A DNA stretch of 5,293 bases from positions 1 through 5,293 of the forward strand of contig JAAOIF010000087.1 in the NCBI GenBank assembly GCA_015163925.1. The letters are read 5' to 3'. The stretch's first letter is position 1, and each line of letters starts with the position of its first letter. The notes under the pieces were generated by a model, which saw only the letters and a program-made list of their open reading frames with translations, ran no database searches and had not been told where the DNA came from. Positions 1 through 5,293 of this stretch are shown here, in pieces. The position numbers were made by a program, and so were the translations under genes. The DNA is from Candidatus Thioglobus sp. (GTDB lineage Bacteria; Pseudomonadota; Gammaproteobacteria; PS1; Pseudothioglobaceae).

Positions 1-1830
1 AGGATGATAAATGCCGATGCCAGCAAATGTCAAAGAGTTTTCAGCCTGAATTTTGCACCAGCCATCAGCGCTCAGAGTGAAATCACCAGCCTTAATAAGA
101 AAACCAAAGGCAATATTTACAAAGGGGTAATTTCCCGAGTTGAGCAATCTTTAGAAGCCGCTTTTATCGATTACGGCAAGGAACGGCAAGGCTTTCTGCC
201 ATTCAAAGAAGTCGCCAAAAGCCTATACGGCAGCGCCAAACCGCAAGGCGACAAATTCACAATTAGCGATGTTTTGCAAGAGGGACAAGAAATCATCGTT
301 CAGGTTGAAAAAGAAGAGCGCGGCAACAAGGGTGCAGCCCTTAGCACTTACATCAACCTCGCCGGCGCATATATGATTTTGATGCCAAATAATGACCAAA
401 ATCACGGCATCTCCAAGCAAATCAACAGTTCTGAGCGTTACGCATTGAAAGAAGTGCTAAAGCAAATTAGCTTGCCGGATGATTCTGGTTTGATTATTCG
501 CACCGCCGGTAGCGGCAAAAGTTTGGAAGAATTGCAATGGGAAGTGGATTACCTCTCCGAGCTGTGGAGCTCCATTAACACCGCCTCCGAGCAGCGCCCA
601 GCGCCTTTTTTAATCTATCAGGAAAGCGACATTATCATCCGCACTCTGCGCGATTATCTCCGAGAAGACACTGATAGCGTGATTATTGACGATTTGACCA
701 CTTTCAAAAACGCCAAAGAATTCATCAGTTTCGTCCTGCCGCATTATTTGGACCGAATTAAATTATTTGACGCATCCGAACATTCATTATTCGTTCATAT
801 GGACATTGAGGCGCAGGTTCGCTCCATTTTCAAACGCGAAGTATCCTTGCGAACCGGTGCTACCATTGTCTTTGACCCAACTGAGGCGCTGACTTCAATT
901 GATATAAATTCCGCCCGTGCCACCAAAGGTTTAGACATTGAGGAAACCGCTTACAACACTAATTTAGAAGCCGCAAAAGAAGTTGCAATTCAGCTACAGC
1001 TCAGGGACATCGGCGGTTTGGTGGTAATAGATTTTATTGATATGGCAACCGAAGAGCACCGCACAGCCATTGAAAAAGCGATGGAAAAAGCCACACAATC
1101 AGACCGCTCGCGCATCCAAATCGGCACTATTTCACAGTTCGGATTGTTAGAAATGTCAAGGCAAAGGCTGATGAGTTCCATCACCGAATCGGTTGAAAAG
1201 ACTTGCCCTGCCTGCGATGGCCGCGGCACTACGCCAACCGTTCCGAGCCTTGCTTTGAGTATTTTCAGGCAACTTGAAGACAACTGCAATGCCTCAAATC
1301 AAACACAGAATTTAACCATTCAATCCTCGGTTGATGTCATCACTTATTTGCTGAATGAAAAACGCGCCGATATTATTCAATTAGAAAATAAGCACGAGGT
1401 GCAAATCACCCTGCTGCCCAACCCTTATATGCAATTCCCGAATTTCAGCATTAATAATCAAAAGGGTGATAAAAAATCCCATCACAAAAGTTATCAAGGC
1501 ATTTCCAAGCCGCAGCATAATTTGCTTGAAAATGATTTGAGCGTTGCTGATGAGGCGCCGGTTATCAATGTAAATCGCCCGAATACTCGCGTTCCGGCGC
1601 AGAAATTATCCTTGCTGGAGAGGATTAAAAAGATTCTATTTAATAGTAAAAACAAAAAACCCAGCAGCCGGAATTACAATCAAAATCGTAATCGCAACCG
1701 CAATCGTAACCGTAATCGCAGCCGCCAGCAAAACCGAGTGCAAAATAAAAATCCAAGAAAGCCTCAGAATCGCCAGCAAAAATCTGAGCCGAAGCCAAAA
1801 ACAGCCAAGCCAATCACTAAAAAAGATTAG
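1..1830 (+). CDS. rne: Ribonuclease E, short form (5' end probably just outside the window)
   Basis: Endoribonuclease that starts mRNA decay and processes rRNA and tRNA precursors, usually on the inner face of the cytoplasmic membrane. Numbered from the ATG at base 4, residues run three behind E. coli RNase E. The S1 domain is at about 34-115, with RNA-contacting F54, F64 and K109. The 5'-sensor is at about 116-211, with R166 and T167 in IIRTAGSGKS. The DNase I-like catalytic domain has D300 and N302 (SIDINSARAT) and D343 (VIDFIDM). The Zn-link is CPACDGRG (C401, C404), followed by the small domain with LLNEKRAD. The small domain and basic tail argue for RNase E rather than RNase G. The tail is only about 125 residues, giving roughly 610 in total against 1061 in E. 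coli. Bases 1-3 read Arg in frame and E. coli begins MKRM, so the true start is probably two codons outside the window. Residues 10-35 are poorly conserved. Confidence 0.93.
   Translation, partial: RMINADASKCQRVFSLNFAPAISAQSEITSLNKKTKGNIYKGVISRVEQSLEAAFIDYGKERQGFLPFKEVAKSLYGSAKPQGDKFTISDVLQEGQEIIVQVEKEERGNKGAALSTYINLAGAYMILMPNNDQNHGISKQINSSERYALKEVLKQISLPDDSGLIIRTAGSGKSLEELQWEVDYLSELWSSINTASEQRPAPFLIYQESDIIIRTLRDYLREDTDSVIIDDLTTFKNAKEFISFVLPHYLDRIKLFDASEHSLFVHMDIEAQVRSIFKREVSLRTGATIVFDPTEALTSIDINSARATKGLDIEETAYNTNLEAAKEVAIQLQLRDIGGLVVIDFIDMATEEHRTAIEKAMEKATQSDRSRIQIGTISQFGLLEMSRQRLMSSITESVEKTCPACDGRGTTPTVPSLALSIFRQLEDNCNASNQTQNLTIQSSVDVITYLLNEKRADIIQLENKHEVQITLLPNPYMQFPNFSINNQKGDKKSHHKSYQGISKPQHNLLENDLSVADEAPVINVNRPNTRVPAQKLSLLERIKKILFNSKNKKPSSRNYNQNRNRNRNRNRNRSRQQNRVQNKNPRKPQNRQQKSEPKPKTAKPITKKD
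1603..1659 (+). other. Possible membrane-anchoring amphipathic helix of RNase E
   Basis: Codons 534-552 encode KLSLLERIKKILFNSKNKK. Leu and Ile recur at helical spacing (L535, L538, I541, I544/L545) on one face, with Arg and Lys on the other. It lies after the catalytic half and just before an Arg-rich stretch. The membrane-targeting segment of E. coli RNase E occupies the same place relative to its Arg-rich RNA-binding region. The pattern is visible in the sequence; membrane binding is inferred. Confidence 0.5.
1684..1725 (+). repeat. Tandem Asn-Arg codon repeat in the rne tail
   Basis: Six consecutive AAY-CGY units encode (Asn-Arg)x6 at residues 561-572, followed by one degenerate unit (AGC CGC, Ser-Arg). 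Third bases vary (AAT/AAC, CGT/CGC), so the peptide is more uniform than the DNA. The stretch is strongly basic and probably binds RNA, as the Arg-rich regions of other RNase E tails do. A hexanucleotide array like this can change length by slippage without breaking the frame. Confidence 0.85.
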
Positions 1831-1832
1831 CT

Positions 1833-2636
1833 ATGAAGCGTTTTGCAGTGTTCGGCAACCCGATTCAGCATTCGCTCTCACCCAGCATTCACCAGCAATT
1901 TGCCGAGCAAACCGGCATTTCCATCAGCTATCAAAAAATCTTAGCGCCAACTGACGGATTTGCAGCGGCGGCGGCGGATTTCATCCAACAAGGCGGCAGC
2001 GGATTTAACATTACCGTGCCGTTCAAATTAGACGCTTTCCAGCTCGCCCACCAGCACAGCGCTTACGCCAAAATCGCCGGAGCTGTTAATACTATTAAAA
2101 TTCAAGGCGCTGATATTATTGGCGAAAACACTGATGGCACAGGGCTTGTGAGCGATTTAATGGAAAATTTAGAGCTTGAATTAAACGCCAAAACCATTTT
2201 GATTTTAGGCGCAGGCGGGGCAACTCGGGGCATACTTTTGCCATTATTAGAGCAAAATCCAAAGCGGCTAATGGTCGCCAATCGCAATGCCTCAAAGGCT
2301 TTAGAGCTATCTGAGGATTTTTCCAAATATGGCAAAACCTGCGGCTTCGGCTTGGAAAAAATCAAAAACGAGCCAGTTGATATTATCATCAACGCCACCA
2401 GCGCCTCGTTAGATAACCAAATGCCCGCAATCGCCGATGGCTGTGCGGCTGGAGCGGTTTGCTACGATTTGATGTATGGCAAGCAAACCCCGTTTATGAA
2501 TTGGGCAAAAGCCCACGGGGCAAGGGTTATCAGCGATGGCTTAGGAATGTTAGTCGGGCAAGCAGCTGCCAGTTTTGAGTTTTGGACTGGCAAAAAACCC
2601 GATGCCCAAGCAGTTATTCAAAATTTAAAACCCTAA
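1833..2636 (+). CDS. aroE: Shikimate dehydrogenase (NADP+)
   Basis: Catalyses reversible NADPH-dependent reduction of 3-dehydroshikimate to shikimate, the fourth step of chorismate synthesis, in the cytoplasm. The 267 residues match the usual AroE length (E. coli 272). The shikimate site is present: S14 and S16 in SLSPS, K65 in NITVPFK (catalytic Lys), N86 in GAVNT, D101 in ENTDGTG (catalytic Asp) and Q243 in DGLGMLVGQAA. The Rossmann loop is GAGGA (126-130). ANRNASKA (149-156) has the Arg (R151) that contacts the NADP 2'-phosphate. NATSASL and YDLMYG are also family motifs. The ATG lies 2 nt after the rne stop with only a weak A-rich stretch in front of it, so translation is probably coupled to rne. 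All key residues are intact and the gene looks functional. Confidence 0.97.
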   Translation: MKRFAVFGNPIQHSLSPSIHQQFAEQTGISISYQKILAPTDGFAAAAADFIQQGGSGFNITVPFKLDAFQLAHQHSAYAKIAGAVNTIKIQGADIIGENTDGTGLVSDLMENLELELNAKTILILGAGGATRGILLPLLEQNPKRLMVANRNASKALELSEDFSKYGKTCGFGLEKIKNEPVDIIINATSASLDNQMPAIADGCAAGAVCYDLMYGKQTPFMNWAKAHGARVISDGLGMLVGQAAASFEFWTGKKPDAQAVIQNLKP

Positions 2637-2665
2637 TAATTCATTCCAGCCGACCATTTGCCATC

Positions 2666-2693
2666 GGATAAATTTTCCTGTAAATGGATAAAT
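2666..2693 (+). promoter_or_regulatory. 8-bp direct repeat, candidate operator of the toxin-antitoxin operon
   Basis: GGATAAAT occurs at 2666-2673 and again at 2686-2693, 20 bp apart start to start, or about two helical turns. One copy lies upstream of the -35 region and the other in the -35/-10 spacer of the predicted promoter. Type II toxin-antitoxin operons are commonly repressed by their own antitoxin or complex at such repeats. The repeat is visible; the operator role is inferred, and a chance match in AT-rich DNA is possible. Confidence 0.35.
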
Positions 2694-2704
2694 AATGCTA
2701 CAAT
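2675..2704 (+). promoter_or_regulatory. Predicted sigma-70 promoter (extended -10) of the toxin-antitoxin operon
   Basis: TGCTACAAT at 2696-2704 is an extended -10 element: TG, one base, then TACAAT, which differs from TATAAT at one position. The -35 region is weak; TTCCTG at 2675-2680 lies at 18-bp spacing. A strong extended -10 often makes up for a poor -35. Transcription would start near 2711, leaving a leader of about 20 nt before the antitoxin ATG. Confidence 0.55.
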
Positions 2705-2717
2705 AAGCAATCTAAAA

Positions 2718-2722
2718 AAGGA
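2718..2722 (+). promoter_or_regulatory. Ribosome binding site deciding the antitoxin start
   Basis: AAGGA lies 7 nt before the ATG at 2730. It is the clearest Shine-Dalgarno sequence in the window and favours this start over an in-frame TTG at 2658, which lies upstream of the predicted promoter's transcription start. Confidence 0.7.
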
Positions 2723-2729
2723 AATTTAT

Positions 2730-2936
2730 ATGTTAGCAGAATTAAAAACATTGCCTATTAATGCCAAAATCCAACTTGTTGAAGATCTTTGGGATAGTAT
2801 CGGGCAAGAACAGCTCGGCTCGCTCACTCAAGCACAAAAAAAAGAATTGGATGCACGCTTAGATGCCTATATTGTAGATGGCAATAAAGGACGCGAAATT
2901 AATACTGTGCTTAATAACATCAAAAATCGTTTGTGA
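2730..2936 (+). CDS. Type II antitoxin, putative addiction module component (Unstab_antitox-like)
   Basis: A 68-residue protein that most likely neutralises the toxin encoded immediately downstream and represses the shared promoter. The pattern LPINAKIQLVEDLWDSI (residues 5-21), then LTQAQKKELDARLDAY, matches the small putative addiction module component family (Pfam Unstab_antitox, TIGR02574-like), whose members are about 65-80 residues. The usual helical core is present. The C-terminal third (GNKGREINTVLNNIKNRL) is less conserved and is where partner binding is expected. ATG 2730 is chosen because of its Shine-Dalgarno and promoter spacing; a longer reading from TTG 2658 would add 24 residues with no family similarity. 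The stop overlaps the toxin start by four bases (GTGA). Family assignment is from memory of the motif; pairing with the toxin is strongly supported by context. Confidence 0.88.
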   Translation: MLAELKTLPINAKIQLVEDLWDSIGQEQLGSLTQAQKKELDARLDAYIVDGNKGREINTVLNNIKNRL

Positions 2937-3229
2937 AATTTGCAATATATTTTCGTCCCGAGGCAGAACAAGATATTGAAAATGCGGCACAATGGTATGA
3001 GCAGCAAAAATCAGGATTAGGCTATGATTTTCTTGCAGAAATTGAAAATATAACAAAAATAATATCTCAAAATGTCTTAGGATATGAAAAAATCTATAGA
3101 GATTTACATCGCACTGTTATCAGGCGCTTTCCCTTTAATTTGTTTTACTTGGTTGAGGAAAATGCAATAATTATTATTGCTGTAATACACGGCAGCCGTC
3201 ATCCTAAAAATTGGAAAAACAGAACCTAA
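2933..3229 (+). CDS. ParE/RelE-superfamily type II toxin
   Basis: A 98-residue toxin, the usual size for the family, starting at GTG within the antitoxin stop (GTGA overlap). It has no Shine-Dalgarno of its own, so synthesis should depend on antitoxin translation. The N-terminal RPEAEQDIENAAQWYEQQ (8-25) followed by GLGYDFL gives the paired helices. The C-terminal strands include RRFPFNLFYLVEENAI (64-79) and IAVIHGSRHP (82-91), then W94, the typical ending of this ParE-like group. RelE relatives cut mRNA on the ribosome and ParE relatives poison DNA gyrase; the sequence alone does not decide which, though the RHP..W ending resembles ParE-type members. The gene is AT-rich: about 32% G+C over 2941-3180 by hand count, against about 47% in aroE lines. 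That is compatible with recent acquisition. No lesion is seen. Confidence 0.9.
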   Translation: MKFAIYFRPEAEQDIENAAQWYEQQKSGLGYDFLAEIENITKIISQNVLGYEKIYRDLHRTVIRRFPFNLFYLVEENAIIIIAVIHGSRHPKNWKNRT

Positions 3230-3242
3230 CAAATTATTCCAT

Positions 3243-3878
3243 TTATGGCGCTAATCGTTGAATTTCCCAATTATTTGCTGTTTTTTTATAAACAAATCGG
3301 TCATGCAAACGGTTTTCTCGGCCCTGCCAAAACTCAATGCTAATGGGGATAACTCGGTAGCCGCCCCAAAAATCGGGCTTTGGAACTGCTGATTTAAACT
3401 CAAGCTTTAGCGCTGCAAATTTATCCAATAATTCCTGCCGTGAAGATAAATTTGAGGATTGTTTTGAAGCCCAAGCGCCGAGCTGAGATTCCCTTGGTCT
3501 GGAGGCAAAATACTGTTCAGACTGCGGCTTGGAGAGCTTTTCCACCTTGCCAGAAATCTTAATCTGGCGCTCTAAATCCAACCAAGAAAACAACAAAGCC
3601 ACATTTGAATTTTGCTGAATTTGCAGCGCTTTTTTAGACTGATAATTAGTAAAAAAAACAAAGCCCTGCTCATCAAATGACTTTAGCAAAACCGTTCTAA
3701 GGCTTATCTCATCGGCATTTCCACTCGCCAAACTCATAGCATTTGGCAGTGTCAATTGCGCCTCAACAGCTTGACTCATCCACGCCTCAAACTGCAAAAA
3801 AGGGTCGGCATTCAGCTGGCAAAACTTCAGCCCATTTTTGCAATATTCGCGCCTTAATTTAATTAAATCAACACTCAT
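3243..3878 (-). CDS. pdxH: Pyridoxine/pyridoxamine 5'-phosphate oxidase
   Basis: FMN enzyme that oxidises pyridoxine 5'-phosphate or pyridoxamine 5'-phosphate to pyridoxal 5'-phosphate, in PLP synthesis and salvage in the cytoplasm. It has 211 residues (E. coli 218) and aligns throughout. [10 protein letters not shown] is at 8-17. R61 and K66 are in RTVLLK, S81 and K83 in the FMN-phosphate site. Y123, R127 and S131 in [14 protein letters not shown] bind substrate. The family signature [14 protein letters not shown] (181-194) supplies W184, R190, H192 and R194. It ends in RLAP as in E. coli. The ATG overlaps the ubiM stop as ATGA and no Shine-Dalgarno is visible, so translation was probably coupled to ubiM. 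Because the ubiM copy is truncated, how this gene is now translated is an open question. The gene itself looks intact. Confidence 0.97.
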   Translation of the reverse strand: MSVDLIKLRREYCKNGLKFCQLNADPFLQFEAWMSQAVEAQLTLPNAMSLASGNADEISLRTVLLKSFDEQGFVFFTNYQSKKALQIQQNSNVALLFSWLDLERQIKISGKVEKLSKPQSEQYFASRPRESQLGAWASKQSSNLSSRQELLDKFAALKLEFKSAVPKPDFWGGYRVIPISIEFWQGRENRLHDRFVYKKTANNWEIQRLAP

Positions 3879-4834
3879 TTTAGCGGCAGAAAACGATTTT
3901 TCGCTTCGGTCAAATGATTAGTAATTAGGTGTTTAATCGGCGGAAAATGCTCGGCAAATTTCAGCACAAAACGCCGCAGCTGCTTGATTGCCGGGGCATC
4001 ATTAGTAAATAAAGCCACAATTCCATTAGTGCCAAAAAACATCAATTTAGTCATACGAATATGCTTTTTCTCAAACAATTTCAACAGCGCCGGCGAGCCA
4101 ATATCCTGCCCCGCGGACAACGCCTCTTTCACCAAATTCGCCAAAATATTTTGCCCCCGCAGCCCTAAATTAAACCCATGCGCCGTGACCGGATGCATTC
4201 CCACCGCCGCATCGCCAATCAACGCAAACCGCTTGGCAATAAAAGTTTGCGCATGCACGCCGACCAGCGGATACGAATAGCGCTGCCCAACTTGGCTCAT
4301 TTGCCCTAAATCGCCCCTAAAATCATTAGTAATTTTGGCGTTAAAATCCGCCTTTGACATATCCAAAAGCGCTTGCGATTTGTCAGTTGTAACCGTCAGC
4401 ACAACCGATGAAGCCTTGCCCACCATTGGTAAAAGTGCCAAAGTCTGCCCATAATCAAAATACTCCAAAGCGATATTTTTGTGCGATTTTGTATGGCTCA
4501 TTTTGCTCACAATCATCACTTTAGAAAAATCCTTCATCAGCGCCGCAATCCCCATTTTTCGGCGAATATTTGAAAAACGACTGTCGGCTGCAATCACTAA
4601 TTTTGCCTGAACTTTTTGCTCATTAGCAAATAAAATATCAGCATAATCGCCGCAAAATTTCACATCATCAACAGTAATTTCATTCATCAAATTAATATTT
4701 TCAGCCTTGCTAATTCGTTGATACAAAGCCTTTCGCACCTGATAATTTGGCACTAAATATCCAAGCGCCTCAGCCTCATCAGCACTTTTGAAATTCAGCA
4801 ACGAGGGGGAATTTCCATCAAAAACTTTTGCCTC
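3875..4834 (-). pseudogene. ubiM: UbiM-like FAD-dependent ubiquinone-biosynthesis hydroxylase, N-terminally truncated
   Basis: Remnant of a UbiH/UbiF/UbiM-family aromatic-ring hydroxylase; the intact enzyme hydroxylates ubiquinone precursors using FAD and NAD(P)H. UbiM is favoured by LGYLVPNYQVRKALY, AADSRFSNIRRKMGI, FALIGDAAVGMHPVTAHG with FNLGLRG (the second FAD motif), and the tail [14 protein letters not shown]. About 320 codons are open with no internal frameshift, but family members have about 400 residues. The missing part is the first 75-90, including the GxGxxG dinucleotide-binding fold. UbiM-like sequence extends upstream of the first possible start (TTG at 4801): codons from 4834 read EAKVFDGNSPS in frame, immediately preceded by an in-frame TAA (4837-4835). 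Everything further upstream is the LytM gene. No ATG or convincing Shine-Dalgarno serves the frame. A short protein from TTG 4801 could be made but should not bind FAD normally. The intact remainder suggests a recent event. Confidence 0.8.
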
Positions 4835-4837
4835 TTA
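4818..4837 (-). other. Candidate deletion junction between the nlpD-like gene and ubiM
   Basis: Two coding signals meet in different frames within these 20 bases. The LytM gene reads DPLR, where the family normally continues with a few more residues such as YLP, then GKSF and TGA (4820-4818). The same bases in the ubiM frame read TAA and then Glu-Ala-Lys-Val-Phe-Asp, resembling UbiM around residue 80-90. The simplest reading is a deletion that removed the end of the LytM gene, any spacer and the 5' part of ubiM. A chimeric assembly join would look the same. Confidence 0.6.
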
Positions 4838-5293
4838 GCGGGTCAATCGGGGTTTTAAATTTGCGCATTTTGAAGTGAAAATCTGTTTTTCCAGTTAGTG
4901 CAATTATATCCGCTTGCTGCACCTCTTCGCCCTTAATCGCCCGTAGCGTATGGTTTTGCGCATAAGCGCTATAAAATCCTAACGGGTGTTTTATGATTAT
5001 CATTTTGCCATATTTTTTGATTTCAGAGCCACTATAAATTACCACTCCGGCGCTCACAGCCCGAACATCTTGCCCGATTGTGGTAGCAAAAGTAATGCCG
5101 CTGTGCTCTGGTGAAAACCCTTTGATAACCTTGCTGTTAAGGGGAAATGACCAATTTTTAGCCGGCTGTTTTTTTGGCACTTTTTCCTGCTTTTTTGCAA
5201 CTTTTGACAATACAAATTTTTTCCCATCCGCCAAATTGATTGATTTATCAATTACAATAATTTGCTCTTTAGATTTTGAGGCAAAACAGCCGC
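4818..5293 (-). CDS. nlpD: NlpD-like LytM-domain protein, probable lipoprotein (5' end beyond the window)
   Basis: Probable envelope protein of the M23/LytM superfamily, whose NlpD branch is an outer-membrane lipoprotein that activates septal amidases. The frame is open to the window edge. The edge codons read GCFASKSKEQ, so the Cys at 5288-5286 could be the lipobox Cys after a signal peptide lying outside. About 45 Lys-rich linker residues follow (KVAKKQEKVPKKQ), with no LysM domain. The LytM domain runs from WSFPLN (about 5153) to DPLR, with VRAVSAGVVIYSG, YGKMIIIKH, FYSAYAQNHT and HFKMR. Zinc ligands are degenerate: HSGIT has Thr where H-x3-D needs Asp, YAQN has Gln where YAHN is usual, and DFH replaces HxH. 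This points to a non-hydrolytic activator like NlpD or EnvC. The last residues (GKSF) look foreign. The gene symbol is tentative because the absence of LysM is unusual for NlpD. Confidence 0.75.
   Translation of the reverse strand, partial: GCFASKSKEQIIVIDKSINLADGKKFVLSKVAKKQEKVPKKQPAKNWSFPLNSKVIKGFSPEHSGITFATTIGQDVRAVSAGVVIYSGSEIKKYGKMIIIKHPLGFYSAYAQNHTLRAIKGEEVQQADIIALTGKTDFHFKMRKFKTPIDPLRGKSF

Noticed and set aside
1..3. AGG as the Shine-Dalgarno for the rne ATG at 4
   Set aside because: It directly abuts the ATG, too close to work. It fits better as the Arg codon of an MKRM-like start.
990..1289. Minus-strand open frame inside rne
   Set aside because: It lies opposite the RNase E catalytic core and Zn-link. 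The conserved protein on the plus strand explains the sequence.
2650..2687. Possible aroE terminator: CCGA/TCGG or CCATTT/AAATGG pairings after the aroE stop
   Set aside because: Stems are 4 and 6 bp with loops of 10 and 22 nt and no T-run follows. The pairings are weak and mutually exclusive.
2658..2729. In-frame N-terminal extension of the antitoxin from TTG 2658
   Set aside because: It has no Shine-Dalgarno and no family similarity, and it lies mostly upstream of the predicted transcription start. ATG 2730 has a good AAGGA.
3189..3201. Palindrome ACGGCAGCCGT near the toxin 3' end
   Set aside because: It has a one-base centre so cannot form a hairpin, and it is within conserved coding sequence (His-Gly-Ser-Arg-His).
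3984..4280. Plus-strand open frame of 98 codons inside ubiM
   Set aside because: It is opposite the clearly recognisable GDAAVGMHPVTAHG region, has no family features, and is a shadow frame.
4799..4801. TTG 4801 as genuine start of a complete small hydroxylase
   Set aside because: UbiM-like residues continue upstream of it to 4834 and the FAD-binding fold is absent, so it is only the first possible start in a broken gene.
5232..5234. TTG as start of the LytM protein
   Set aside because: The frame is open to the window edge with a Gly-Cys resembling a lipobox, so the real start is very likely outside.

Overview
The window looks like a proteobacterial chromosome segment, probably gamma- or betaproteobacterial and possibly a streamlined genome. 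It carries a short RNase E, an NADP-type shikimate dehydrogenase, a UbiM-like ubiquinone-biosynthesis hydroxylase, a PdxH and an NlpD-like LytM lipoprotein, a set typical of Gram-negative, ubiquinone-using bacteria. Base composition is moderate (about 47% G+C in hand-counted aroE lines) and coding density is very high. I cannot place the genus from the sequence alone.

Layout. On the plus strand, rne (entering from the left edge) is followed after 2 nt by aroE, so the two are probably co-transcribed. A 93-nt gap holds an extended -10 promoter and an 8-bp direct repeat. It leads into a type II toxin-antitoxin pair, an Unstab_antitox-type antitoxin and a ParE/RelE-type toxin, whose genes overlap by GTGA. 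The toxin ends 13 nt from the end of a convergent minus-strand cluster. Read in its own direction, that cluster is an nlpD-like LytM lipoprotein gene (entering from the right edge), a ubiM remnant lacking its 5' part, and pdxH, which overlaps ubiM by ATGA.

How the genes relate. rne (RNA decay), aroE (chorismate pathway), pdxH (pyridoxal phosphate) and ubiM (ubiquinone ring hydroxylation) are housekeeping functions. The toxin-antitoxin pair is the accessory element, and its toxin half is markedly AT-rich (about 32% G+C by hand count).

The most notable signal is the nlpD/ubiM junction at about 4818-4837. UbiM-like sequence begins abruptly just inside the last codons of the LytM gene. The first roughly 75-90 UbiM residues, which carry the GxGxxG FAD-binding motif, have no room to exist. 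The LytM protein appears to have acquired its last four residues from ubiM DNA read out of frame. This is most simply a deletion fusing the two genes, or an assembly chimera. I see no CRISPR array, tRNA, rRNA, insertion sequence or clearly new multi-gene system.
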